This document shows, piece after piece, positions 21,939-33,451 of a stretch of 64,000 bases of DNA. Below the pieces are notes generated by a model. It worked only from the letters and a program-made list of their open reading frames with translations, had not been told where the DNA came from and ran no database searches. This stretch comes from Chrysomallon squamiferum (taxonomy: Eukaryota; Mollusca; Gastropoda; Neomphalida; Peltospiridae). Numbering within the stretch: position 1 is the stretch's first letter; each line of letters opens with the position of its first letter. The stretch covers positions 7,513,219 through 7,577,218 of the forward strand of contig CM022676.1 of NCBI GenBank assembly GCA_012295275.1, written 5' to 3'. The position numbers and the translations under genes were made by a program.

Positions 21939-23252
21939 TGTAGTTATGTACATATATGTATGTATGTATTCATGAACGTATGTGTGCGTATATAAGCATG
22001 TATGTATTTTATTTATCTCTAGAGATTCGAGTTGGCTTGAAGCTGACCACTGCAATGTATATTACAATATGATTTGATTATTTGGCTATATATTTATTAT
22101 TTTGCTATCATATGTTAAAAACATTAAATATAGCCTGACATTTTATTAACCTTGTTTAATTTTTTATGAAACTGCCTTACGAAGTGTATGATTAAGTAAT
22201 AATAATCCTTTTCTTGTTTTCAGTTCATTAATATCAATTCACTTACTGTCAGGCGTTATGACGGTTTCTGGAACGTCATTTCGTCTTTCCTCTATAGAAG
22301 CATATGGATTCTCTGTGTCTTGATCTACAGGCGCTGGCACAATCTGATTATCTGAAACATGGAATGAAATTATGTTTTTGTTTATATAAAGAATGTGCAG
22401 AGATAAAAATACTCGCTTTAATATGTACGTTTGAGTGTGTACGTGTGTGTATGTGTGTGCACAAATATACGAACGCGCTCGCACACACAATCAAATGTAT
22501 AACAATTTAAAAAGTGAATGTTTAAGTGTATATTTTTACATATAACTCATCTCTCGCTCTATGCATATACACATAATAATGTGTTTTCATAGATACATCG
22601 ATGTATGAATGTTTGTATGTAATAGGTGAACATATATGTATGTATATGTATGCATTTACTTATGTATGTTTGTGTATTTTAGGATTTGAATATTTTCTGT
22701 CTTATGCACGTCTGATTAGACTCTGCACACAGACAATATTCGGAAAGACACTGGCGCACGAGGTAATCACCGCTGTATATATCTGTGTGTGTTTATGTGT
22801 GTGTTTGTGTGTGTATGTGTGTGAACTTACATGAATCAGGAATAACACTGTATGAAACACCTTCATTTGTGCCGATTCTGAAACTTTATACAGACACAAA
22901 ACGTATATTTATTCAAATGTAAGTAATATATATTACATATACATTGACGCAATAATCCGAGGACGTACACAAGAATGTAAACATACATACCTATATATAC
23001 ACTATACACTCATACACACATATATTACATGAATATATGCATGTTACATATATCGACGTGAACATACACACATACGTACATACACAAATACATACACGCA
23101 CAACATACATAGATATATACGTAGACACACAGAGAATGACATACATACGTACATAAACAAATTAATTATTTTACAGATAAAAAGACATTAATAGAGGTTT
23201 ATTAATTAATTTACCTTTCAGCGTTCGACCTTTTTACCGTTTTGTCTCCTGC

Positions 23253-23307
<55 letters not shown>

Positions 23308-25885
23308 TACTTATTACGTCAGCCATATCATTATCAGGTGACAAAAATGCACAGGTGATCTGGAAAACAGGTTTGATAACTCTATTAAAAGTAATTGTGT
23401 CAGTTAGACTTGATTTATCTCCTCTTCAGTCTATAGGTAAATGTAATTCAAATACTAAAACAAATAAACAAATATACATACTAATAAAGAAACAAACAAA
23501 TGAATGAAAGAATGAACGAACGAGCAAATGGATGAATGAATACATAAAGAAAGAATATAAAATAAAATAAATAAAATAACAATGAAACAAATAAACAAAC
23601 AAATAAACAAACAAGCAAATAAATAAATATATAAAGAACGAATAAATAAATAAATAAATAAATAAATAAGTAACACATAAATCATTACTTCTTTTGTATC
23701 CTAAGTAGATAACAACGACAGTTATAATGATTACAGACAGAGAAAAGAAAATTCCAAAACTGCTGACAAATCCTTTTCCAAACTGACTGCTGTCTTCTAC
23801 AGCACCTGAAATTCATTAATAAAATTAAATTGTGAGATTAAGTTCATATATTATTAGATATCTTCAGTAGACAGGCAATTTCTATTTCCTTCTGTTAATA
23901 TATCTTCATAAAGTAGGTAATTATTTATTTGCTATTGTTAAGGTATCTTTCATTTAAGGTTGTTTTTTTTGTTTGTTTTCTGTATGTCGTTATTTATTTC
24001 ACACTTTCTACGTCATTGTTTGTACTTCAACTCTTCTATAATTCTGCATTTATCCGTTCATAAATATATAATTATGTGTGCAAGAACATATGTATGTGTG
24101 TGTATGTGTGTGTATATATATATATATATATGTACGTACGTATACACATACATAGATACACATACATACATAGATACACATACACACATAGATATATAGA
24201 TATAGCCATACATACATATATATATATATACACACACACACACATACACTATGCATAGATATACATACACATCCAGGCAGAAGAAAACAATAACATACAT
24301 TCCTAAACAGGTACATTTACATATACATATATAAACGGACACAGATATGTACATCAGTCTGTCTATTTATATCTATGCATGTCTATCAGTCTATTTCTAT
24401 TTGTTTATATATCAATCTGTCTTCCTATTCAGATATTTTTATATAAAAGGTTTATAATCTCTGTTCAAAATAAAATGGACAATAAAATGAATTAAAACTT
24501 ACTCTCAACATTAATAATAATTTTGGTATTTGCTGTTTCGTTCGTATCCGGATTAACAGCAATGCATGTGTAGACGCCATCTTGAAATCTCGTGATACTA
24601 GTCAGTGCCAGTAGTCCGTTGTTACTGACAGTCTGATTATTCCATTCCCATTTGAAAAGGCATCTAATAAAACAGTCGGCTTGGCATGATATTCTGACGT
24701 CACTTCCTTCCTCTACAGCGATGTCAGATGAAGAATTGATTCGAAGTGAGCTACCGGGACCGTCTATGAAAAAAAAAAAAAAAAAGCCAAAGAGTTTTTT
24801 TTTTGTCATCATTATCCTATTCATACAATCATCATAATAATTGTTATTGTTATAGCTGTTGATACCGTTGTTGTTGTCGTCGTTATTATTATTATTATTA
24901 CATTATTATTGTTGTTGTTGTTATTATTAAATTAATATGCCTCTAACTTTCAATACGACTGCGTTACTTGAATATCGGTGATCGGTATCTTCACATCGCC
25001 AAATATCTCCTTGTTGATTTCTGTTGACAGATGTTATAGTAACCAGAAACCTATTACGTAAACATTTGAAAGTGTAATTTCCACTAAAACGTGACTTAAT
25101 ATCACAGTGTCCGAACCCAGAATTTAACACGTGATAGGTGACGTCATTCACAAGCCACGTGATGCGAACTGAATTTTGGAACGTAAAAGAAAGTCCTATG
25201 ATAGCGTATTGCGCGGACCCTCGAAGTTCTGGCGATCCCGAAAATAAACTTTAAACAATAAACAAAAAAGCGCGCGCACCTACTCACAAACACACAGACA
25301 CGCACACTTAAATACACACTTAATGCAATCTATAATGGATATTCGCAAGTAAAACGATTATCACTGGTTGTGTGATATATTAAACATAGACCTCTAACAA
25401 GTACTAAGTTGTCTGTTTATTTTGTCATTTTTAATTTTACTGTAACTTTTACTTACGATGTACAGTCAAATTAAGTGTTTTACTGGCTGTTTTATTCGTA
25501 TCTCGATTCTCAGTCGTACACACATAGGAACCTAGTTGTGATTTATTAATATCAGCCAATGAGAGAATGCTCGTGTTACTTATGACGTCATCTACGCGCT
25601 TCCACTGATAATTGCACGTGATAAAACACGTCGCTGAACAAGACACTGTGACGTCACTTCCTTCCATAGCAGTGAGATCAGAAGAAGTATTCAGCTTGAG
25701 TGATGTTCCAGGACCATTAAAAAGAAAGACGTTGTCAACATCAACATCATCATCGCCAGCATTATTATCATCGTCGTCATATTTTTGTTTTGTTCTTACT
25801 GATAGAGATTTTGTGGGGTTGTGATGTAGTGGTGATGTAGTGTTTGACTTGTTGATGTTAATATTACAATTTCTATTACTGTCAC

Positions 25886-25950
<65 letters not shown>

Positions 25951-25970
25951 TTTTTTTTTTTTTTTATTTA

Positions 25971-26001
<31 letters not shown>

Positions 26002-27412
26002 TATTTTTTTCAATAAATAAATAAATAAATAAAAAAAAATAAGTAAAAAAAATTTCTAAATGTTGGTATGTACACACAGGTATAATTCTTCATATACGTT
26101 AGAGCATACGAACGTATCTGTTTAATCATAGAGTTAGGCTGGACATTCTTTCACGTAAAAATATAGACTTACTTAGATATTAAAATATATTAATAATTCT
26201 TATCTTGTGTAATTATAATCTATTTCAAATATTATTTTGTTTTATTGAGATGCATTGCTTAGTTATCATTAACAGTACATATTTCCTAGAAAGATAATTA
26301 TAAACATGAAATTGATAATACATGTGACTTCTAGTATTGTTTTCTTTTATTGAGATGCTTTGTTTAGTTATCATTAGCAGAATATATTACCAACAATGGT
26401 AATAATAAAACTGATTTTTACCTCTCACTTCGAGTTTTATTTCATTGCTGCGTCGTACATCATCACCACATCTCCACACTGTTCCATGTTGACTGAGGTT
26501 GACAGATTTTACTATGAGGAGATTTGTATCATTTGAGCAGTTAAAAATGTATTCTTTTGGATGTTCACCCAAAACATAACACTGAGTATAGTTTTCTATT
26601 AGACGAATCCTGTATTCTGTGTTATTCACGAACCAGGTAATGTTAGGAGAAGGAAAATCACTCTGACAGGTGAAAGTAAAAAGTGATCCAACAAGTGCAT
26701 ATGGGCCTGATGTTGTTAATGTATACTGTTGACCTTAAATTAGAAGAAACAAATTTAAAAAAATTAATTAAAATTAGAATTAAAATTAAAATAAATTAAT
26801 CTAAACAAAATAATTGTTTTTGTAATTACATATTTTCTATATTACAGTACGCTGTGTAATTGACTGTGATTTTATGCAGTTATGTTATGGTATGTTATGT
26901 TGACTTATATTACACTACATCCTATTATATCATATCGTATCATATTGTATTATTTTCTGTAGTAGTATATTATATTGTACGATACTATTTTATATTATCA
27001 AAATTGCTTTTCATTCTCGTTTAATCGTTATGTTTTGCGCCAAAATAAGAAACTGCTGAGATTTAGTATATAGATAAATATATACGAAATCATGAATTCA
27101 CTGTATTAGTGTGTTCTGCGTTATCATGAATTCACTTTATTAATGTGTACAATGTCTGCTTATATTTACAGTCACGAAGGTAATAAATCAGATAATAAAA
27201 TTAAGACTATTTATCCATAACCATCGTCCATACATAACACCAACTCCACCCAGATTTCAGTTACTAAATGAGATTAACTTAGAGATAAATAATCTGAATA
27301 TAAAATACATACCTTGTACGTACAATACACATCTCAGTAACACGAACAAACAGAACAACTTACAACTCATTTCCAGTATTTTAGTTTTCACTTCCGTTAA
27401 TAAAAATAAAAA

Positions 27413-27460
<48 letters not shown>

Positions 27461-30400
27461 TTATCTTTTCTTCACTACTTTCTGGATTATGTTGAAGTGT
27501 TGGTGGTGATGTAGTGTTTGAGTTGTTGATGTTGATATTACAATTTCTGTTGCTGTAACTACTATTTATTTATATATAAATAAATAAATAAGTAAATAAA
27601 CATTTCTAAATGTTGGTATGTACACACAGGTATAATTCTTCTTGATATATGTTAGTGCATACAAACGTATCTGTTTAATCATAGAGTTAGGCTGGACATT
27701 CTTTCACGTAAAAATATAGACTTACTTAGATATTAAAATATATTAATAATTCTTATCTTGTGTAATTATAATCTATTTCAAATATTATTTTGTTTTATTT
27801 GCATTGAGATTTCCTAGAAAGATAATTATAAACATGAAATTGATAATACATGTGACTTCTTATTGTTTTCTTTTATTGAGATGTATTGCTTAGTTATCAT
27901 TAGCAGAATATATTACCAACAATGGTAATAATAAAACTGATTTTTACCTCTCACTTCGAGTTTTATTTCATTGCTGCGTCGTACATCATCACCACATCTC
28001 CACACTGTTCCATGTTGACTGAGGTTGACAGATTTTACTATGAGGAGATTTGTATCATTTGAGCAGTTAAAAATGTATTCTTTTGGATGTTCACCCAAAA
28101 CATAACACTGAGTATAGTTTTCTATTACACGAATCCTGTATTCTGTGTTATTCACGAACCAGGTAATGTTAGGAGAAGGAAAATCACTCTGACAGGTGAA
28201 AGTAAAAAGTGATCCAACAAGTGCATATCTATCTGATGTTGTTAATCTATACTGTTGACCTTAAATTAGAAGAAACAAATTTAAAAAAATTAATTAAAAT
28301 TAGAATTAAAATTAAAATAAATTAATCTAAACAAAATAATTGTTTTTGTAATTACATATTTTCTATATTACAGTACGCTGTGTAATTGACTGTGATTTTA
28401 TGCAGTTGTGTTATGTTATGTTATGTTATGTTGACTTATATTACACTACATCCTATTATATCATATCGTATCATATTGTATTATTTTCTGTAGTAGTATA
28501 TTATATTGTACGATACTATTTTATATTATCAAAATTGCTTTTCATTCTCGTTTAATCTTTATGTTTTGCGCCAAAATAAGAAACTGCTGAGATTTAGTAT
28601 ATAGATAAATATGTACGTAATCATGAATTCACTGTATTAGTGTGTTCTGCGTTATCATGAATTCACTTTATTAATGTGTACAATGTCTGCTTATATTTAC
28701 AGTCACGAAGGTAATAAATCAGATAATAAAATTAAGACTATTTATCCATAACCATCGTCCATACATAACACCAACTCCACCCAGATTTCAGTTACTAAAT
28801 GAGATTAACTTAGAGATAAATAATCTGAATATAAAATACATACCTTGTACGTACAATACACATCTCAGTAACGTGAACACACAGAATAACTTACAACTCA
28901 TTTCCAGTATTTTAGTTTTCACTTCCGTTAATAAAAATAAAGTTTTATTATTATTATTATTATTATTATTTTATCTTTTCTTCACTACTTTCTGGATTAT
29001 GTTGAAGTGATGGTGGTGATGTAGTGTTTGAGTTGTTGATGTTGATATTACAATTTCTGTTGCTGTAAGTACTATTTATTTATATATAAATAAATAAATA
29101 AGTAAATAAACATTTCTAAATGTTGGTATGTACACACAGGTATAATTCTAAAGATATATCTTGATATATGTTAGTGCATACAAACGTATCTGTTTAATCA
29201 TAGAGTTAGGCTGGACATTCTTTCACGTAAAAATATAGACTTACTTAGATATTAAAATATATTAATAATTCTTATCTTGTGTAATTATAATCTATTTCAA
29301 ATATTATTTTGTTTTATTGAGATGCATTGCTTAGTTATCATTAACAGTACATATTTCCTAGAAAGATAATTATAAACATGAAATTGATAATACATGTGAC
29401 TTCTAGTATTGTTTTCTTTTATTGAGATGCTTTGTTTAGTTATCATTAGCAGAATATATTACCAACAATGGTAATAATAAAACTGATTTTTACCTCTCAC
29501 TTCGAGTTTTATTTCATTGCTGCGTCGTACATCATCACCACATCTCCACACTGTTCCATGTTGACTGAGGTTGACAGATTTTACTATGAGGAGATTTGTA
29601 TCATTTGAACAGTTAAAACTGTATACTTTTGGATGTTCATCCAAAAAATCACACTGAGTATAGTTTTCTATTACACGAATCCTGTATTCTGTGTTATTCT
29701 CGAACCAGGTAATGTTAGGAGAAGGAAAATCACTCTGACAGGTGAAAGTAAAAAGTGATCCAACAAGTGCATATCTGTCTGATGTTGTTAATCTATACTG
29801 TTGATCTTAAATTAGAAGAAACAAATTTAAAAAAATTAATTAAAATTAGAATTAAAATTAAAATAAATTAATCTAAACAAAATAATTGTTATTGTAATTA
29901 CATATTTTCTATGTTACAGTACACTGTGTAATTGACTGTGATTTTATGCAGTTATGTTATGGTATGTTATGTTGACTTATATTACACTACATCCTATTAT
30001 ATCATATCGTATCATATTGTATTATTTTCTGTAGTAGTATATTATATTGTACGATACTATTTTATATTATCAGAATTGCTTTTCATTCTCGTTTAATCTT
30101 TATGTTTTGCGCCAAAATAAGAAACTGCTGAGATTTAGTATATAGATAAATATATACGTAATCATGAATTCACTGTATTAGTGTGTTCTGCGTTATCTTG
30201 AATTCACTTTATTAATGTGTACAATGTCTGCTTATATTTACAGTCACGAAGGTAATAAATCAGAGAATAAAATTAAGACTATTTATCCATAACCATCGTC
30301 CATACATAACACCAACTCCACCCAGATTTCACAGTTACTAAATGAGATTAACTTAGAGATAAATAATCTGAATATAAAATACATACCTTGTACGTACAAT

Positions 30401-30485
30401 ACACATCTCAGTAACACGAACAAACAAAACAACTTACAACTCATTTCCAGTATTTTAGTTTTCACTTCCGTTAATAAAAATAAAG

Positions 30486-30549
<64 letters not shown>

Positions 30550-32010
30550 TTATCTTTTCTTCACTACTTTCTGGATTATGTTGAAGTGATGGTGGTGATG
30601 TAGTGTTTGAGTTATTGATGTTGATATTACAATTTCTGTTGCTGTAATACTATTTATTTATATATAAATAAATAAATAAGTAAATAAACATTTCTAAATG
30701 TTGGTATGTACACACAGGTATAATTCTTCATATACGTTTGTGCATACGAACGTATCTGTTTAATCATAGAGTTAGGCTGGACATTCTTTCACGTAAAAAT
30801 ATAGACTTCTTAGATATTAAAATATATTAATAATTCTTATCTTGTGTAATTATAATCTATTTCAAATATTATTTTGTTTTATTGAGATGTATTGTGTTAA
30901 TTATAATCATATTTCTAGAAAATAATTATTTTGTTTTATTGTTTTCTTTTATTGAGATGCTTTGTTTAGTTATCATTAGCAGAATATATAACCAACAATG
31001 GTAATAATAAAACTGATTTTTACCTCTCACTTCCAGTTTTATTTCATTGCTGCGTGGTCTGTAATCACCACATCTCCACACTGTTCCTTGTTGACTGAGG
31101 TTGACAGATTTTACTATGAGGAGATTTGTATCATTTGAACAGTTAAAACTGTATACTTTTGGATGTTCATCCAAAAAATCACACTGAGTATAGTTTTCTA
31201 ATACACGAATCCTGTATTCTGTGTTATTCACGAACCAGGTAATGTTAGGAGAAGGAAAATCACTCTGACAGGTGAAAGTAAAAAGTGATCCAACAAGTGC
31301 ATATCTGTCTGATGTTGTTAATCTATACTGTTGACCTTAAATTAGAAGAAACAAATTAAAAAAGATTAATTAAAATTAGAATTAAAATTAAAATAAATTA
31401 ATCTAAACAAACTAATTGTTTTTGTAATTACATATTTTCTATGTTACAGTACGCTGTGTAATGGACTGATGATACGCAGTGACGTTATGTTATGTTATGT
31501 TGACTTATATTACACTACATCCTATTATATCATATCGTATCATATTGTATTATTTTCTGTAGTAGTATATTATATTGTACGATATTTTTTATATTATCAA
31601 AATTGCTTTTCATTCTCGTTTAATCTTTATGTTTTGCGCCAAAATAAGAAACAGCTGATGTTTAGTATATAGATAAATATATACGTAATCATGAATTCAC
31701 TGTATTAATGTGTTCTGCGTTATCATGAATTCACTTTATTAATGTGTACAATGTCTGCTTATATTTACAGTCACGAAGGTAATAAATCAGATAATAAAAT
31801 TAAGACTATTTATCCATAACCATCGTCCATACATAACACCAACTCCACCCAGATTTCAGTTACTAAATGAGATTAACTTAGAGATAAATAATCTGAATAT
31901 AAAATACATACCTTGTACGTACAATACACATCTCAGTAACACGAACACACAGAATAACTTACAACTCATTTCCAGTATTTTAGTTTTCACTTCCGTTAAT
32001 AAAAATAAAG

Positions 32011-32041
<31 letters not shown>

Positions 32042-33451
32042 TTATCTTTTCTTCACTACTTTCTGGATTATGTTGAAGTGATGGTGGTGATGTAGTGTTT
32101 ATGTTGTTGATGTTGATATTACAATTTCTGTTGCTGTAACTACTATTTATTTATATATAAATAAATAAATATGTAAATAAACATTTCTAAATGTTGGTAT
32201 GTACACACAGGTATAATTCTAAAGATATATCTTGATATACGTTAGTGCATACAAACGTATCTGTTTAATCATAGAGTTAGGCTGGACATTCTTTCACGTA
32301 AAAATATAGACTTACTTAGATATTAAAATATATTAATAATTCTTATCTTGTGTAATTATAATCTATTTCAAATATTATTTTGTTTTATTGAGATGTATTG
32401 CTTAGTTATCATTAGCAGAATATATAACCAACAATGGTAATAATAAAACAGATTTTTACCTCTCACTTCGAGTTTTATTTCATTGCTGCGTGGTCTGTAA
32501 TCACCACATCTCCACACTGTTCCATGTTGAATGAGGCTGACAGATTTTATTATGAGGAGATTTGTGTCATCTGAACAGTGAAAACTGTATACTTTTGGAT
32601 GTTCATCCAAAAAATCACACTGAGTATAGTTTTCTATTACACGAATCCTGTATTCTGTGTTATTCTCGAACCAGGTAATGTTAGGAGAAGGAAAATCACT
32701 CTGACAGGTGAAAGTAAAAAGTGATCCAACAAGTGCATATCTGTCTGATGTTGTTAATCTATACTGTTGACCTTAAATTAGAAGAAACAAATTTTGAAAA
32801 ATTAATTCAAATTAGAATTAAAATTAAAATAAATTAATCTAAAGAATTTTTTTTTTATCCTTACGTATTTTCTATGTTACAGTACGCTGTGTAATGGACT
32901 GTGATACGCAGTTATGTTATGTTATGTTATGTTGACTTGTATTACATTACATCCTATTATATCACATCGTATCATCTTGTATTATTTTCTATAGTAGTAT
33001 ATTATATTGTAAGGACACTATTTTATATTATCAGAATTGCTTTTCATTCTCGTTTAATCTATATGTTTTGCGCCAAAATAAGAAACTGCTGATATTAAGT
33101 ATATATATAAATATATACGTAATCATGAATTCACTGTATTAGTGTGTACTGCGTTATCATATAATTCACTGTATTAATGTGTACTGCGTTGTCAACGTAA
33201 TCATGAACTCACTGTATTAATGGGTACAATGTCTTCTTATATTTATACAGTCACAAAGGTAATAAATCAGAGAATAAAATTAGGACTATTTATCCATAAA
33301 CATCGTCCATACATAACGACAACTACACCCAAATTTCACAGTTACTAAATGAGATTAACTTAGAGATTAATAACATAAATATAAAATACATACCTTGTAC
33401 GTAGAATACACATCCCAGTAACACGAACACACAGGATAAGTTACAACTCAT
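21009..33451 (-). CDS. Gene 2: Ig-superfamily receptor with five alternative leader-Ig1 cassettes
   Basis: Five SP+Ig1 cassettes lie at 33.45-32.46, 31.97-31.02, 30.44-29.49, 28.90-27.95 and 27.37-26.42 kb. They are followed by Ig2 (25457-25717), Ig3 (about 24945-25229), Ig4 (24503-24763), TM (23689-23805), a basic exon (23215-23248), a 47-bp exon (22831-22877), tail 1 (22247-22351) and tail 2 (21009-21094). The frame is continuous from any cassette through Ig4, TM and both tails. Ig2 and Ig3 lack the AG of their acceptors, so the simplest mature product is leader-Ig1-Ig4-TM-tail. The tail holds an ITIM-type VSYSVI, PYASI and YYHV. An AATAAA follows about 12 bp after the last stop. This is the most complete locus in the window. 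The likely role is as a cell-surface recognition receptor; the ligand is unknown. Confidence 0.65.
21375..21500 (+). repeat. Dispersed repeat R, copy 3 (short)
   Basis: TTTTGTGCGTCTTCTTCC, ATGGCTGGTTTTGAATAG and the following TAGAGTTACAAAATAAC match the family. The ATGGCCGCC part is replaced by GCCATGTTGCCATG. Confidence 0.55.
21876..21933. repeat. (CA)n microsatellite
   Basis: About 29 CA units, 780 bp after tail exon 2 on the plus coordinate and inside the gene 2 tail intron. Confidence 0.95.
22239..22351 (-). CDS. Gene 2 tail exon 1 (donor overlaps stop codon)
   Basis: After TTTCAG it reads NQIVPAPVDQDTENPYASI and then EERRNDVPETVITPD. GACAGTAAGTGA follows. As a GTAAGT donor (exon end 22247) it joins tail 2 in frame. 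Unspliced it reads Ser-Lys-stop, with the stop at 22239-22241. It contains one YxxI motif (YASI); the second tyrosine present in gene 3 (VPYDV) is VPETV here. Confidence 0.65.
22672..22775 (-). mobile_element. SINE body fragment
   Basis: On the minus strand, CGAATATTGTCTGTGTGCAG, AGTCTAATCAGACGTGCATA and AGACAGAAAATATTC match the 3' half of the SINE at 719-935. A related copy is at about 41.63-41.74 kb. Confidence 0.6.
22831..22877 (-). CDS. Gene 2 exon: 47-bp tyrosine-motif exon with ITIM
   Basis: Acceptor TTTCAG, donor GTAAGT. It reads IGTNEGVSYSVIPDS. V-S-Y-S-V-I fits the ITIM consensus (I/V/L/S)xYxx(I/V/L) exactly, suggesting SH2-phosphatase binding if phosphorylated. Confidence 0.6.
23215..23248 (-). 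CDS. Gene 2 exon: basic cytoplasmic linker
   Basis: The exon is 34 bp (one codon longer than in genes P, 1 and 3) and reads RDKTVKRSNAER in frame between TM and the 47-bp exon. It is preceded by an AAT run, as in the paralogues. Confidence 0.55.
23689..23805 (-). CDS. Gene 2 exon: transmembrane segment
   Basis: The exon is 117 bp with a TTTCAG acceptor. It reads GAVEDSSQFGKGFVSSFG, then the hydrophobic run IFFSLSVIIITVVVIYL and the end GYKR. There is a single span without charged residues. Confidence 0.7.
24503..24763 (-). CDS. Gene 2 exon: Ig4 (type B), intact
   Basis: 261 bp, acceptor CATAG, donor GTAAGT. It reads DGPGSSLRINSSSD, RISCQADCFIRCLFKWEWNN and RFQDGVYTCIAVNPD and ends IIINVE. 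All core residues are present. With Ig2 and Ig3 lacking acceptors, this is the only intact downstream Ig domain of gene 2. Confidence 0.75.
24945..25229 (-). pseudogene. Gene 2 Ig3 exon, acceptor lost and Cys1 deleted
   Basis: It resembles the intact Ig3 at 8209-8520 throughout and keeps SRFSGNYTFKCLRN and GDIWRCEDTDH with the final donor. The acceptor CAG reads CGG. An in-frame deletion of about 15 bp removes the FTC motif (FTF is joined to QNS), so the core disulfide cannot form. The reading frame is otherwise open. Confidence 0.65.
25457..25717 (-). CDS. Gene 2 Ig2 exon (type B), coding frame intact but acceptor lost
   Basis: The coding frame is complete (GPGTSLKLNTSSD, MEGSDVTVSCSATCFITC, YQWKRVDD, LGSYVCTTENRDTN, LTVHR), with a GTAAGT donor. 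In gene 3 the exon is preceded by CAG; here the same position reads TTA (TTTTTAATGGTCC), so there is no AG at the border. Unless a cryptic acceptor is used, the exon would be skipped, which keeps frame. Confidence 0.55.
25888..25946. repeat. (TA)n microsatellite
   Basis: About 29 TA units in the intron between the Ig1 array and Ig2, followed by a T-rich run and a second short TA run at about 25982-26000. Confidence 0.95.
26422..26733 (-). CDS. Gene 2 cassette 1 Ig1 exon
   Basis: 312 bp, phase 1-1, acceptor TTTAAG, donor GTAAAA. It reads QQYTLTTSGPYALVGSLF, FTCQSDFPSPNITWF (Cys1 and Trp), NYTQCYVLGEHPKEYIFNCS and TVWRCGDDVRRSNEIKLEV (Cys2). It differs from the other cassettes around residues 8-10 (SGPY against SDRY) and in the LGEHPKEYI stretch. 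Confidence 0.75.
27313..27370 (-). CDS. Gene 2 cassette 1 signal-peptide exon
   Basis: MSCKLFCLFVLLRCVLYVQ, then donor GTATGT in phase 1. There is no acceptor-like tract directly upstream, so this looks like a first exon. The ETS-like CGGAAGTG is at 27389-27396. Confidence 0.65.
27948..28259 (-). CDS. Gene 2 cassette 2 Ig1 exon
   Basis: 312 bp and intact. It shares TQCYVLGEHPKEYIFNCS and RCGDDVRRSNE with cassette 1 but has SDRYALVG at the start and RIRVIEN instead of RIRLIEN. All core residues are present. Confidence 0.75.
28844..28901 (-). CDS. Gene 2 cassette 2 signal-peptide exon
   Basis: MSCKLFCVFTLLRCVLYVQ with donor GTATGT. It has Thr where the other leaders have Val. The ETS-like motif is at 28920-28927. 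Confidence 0.65.
29494..29805 (-). CDS. Gene 2 cassette 3 Ig1 exon
   Basis: 312 bp and intact. It carries the alternative middle segment TQCDFLDEHPKVYSFNCS, combined with the RCGDDVRRSNE end of cassettes 1 and 2. The Trp context is TWFENNTEY. The acceptor is AG followed by ATC instead of GTC. Confidence 0.75.
30387..30444 (-). CDS. Gene 2 cassette 3 signal-peptide exon
   Basis: MSCKLFCLFVLLRCVLYVQ with donor GTATGT, identical in protein to cassette 1. The ETS-like motif is at 30463-30470, next to a long ATT run. Confidence 0.65.
31024..31335 (-). CDS. Gene 2 cassette 4 Ig1 exon
   Basis: 312 bp and intact. It carries TQCDFLDEHPKVYSFNCS with the other C-terminal variant RCGDYRPRSNE. It also has RIRVLEN and LSQQGTVW, and the context TWFVNNTEY. 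Confidence 0.75.
31912..31969 (-). CDS. Gene 2 cassette 4 signal-peptide exon
   Basis: MSCKLFCVFVLLRCVLYVQ with donor GTATGT. The ETS-like motif is at 31989-31996. Confidence 0.65.
32460..32771 (-). CDS. Gene 2 cassette 5 Ig1 exon
   Basis: 312 bp and intact. It carries DFLDEHPKVYSFHCSDD and RCGDYRPRSNE. It also has unique changes (LLIIKSVSLIQHG), and the context TWFENNTEY. It is the cassette farthest from the downstream exons. Confidence 0.75.
33394..33451 (-). CDS. Gene 2 cassette 5 signal-peptide exon
   Basis: MSCNLSCVFVLLGCVFYVQ with donor GTATGT. It is the most divergent leader of the array. The CGGAAGTG block found upstream of cassettes 1-4 is missing because the ATT run begins earlier. 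Confidence 0.6.
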
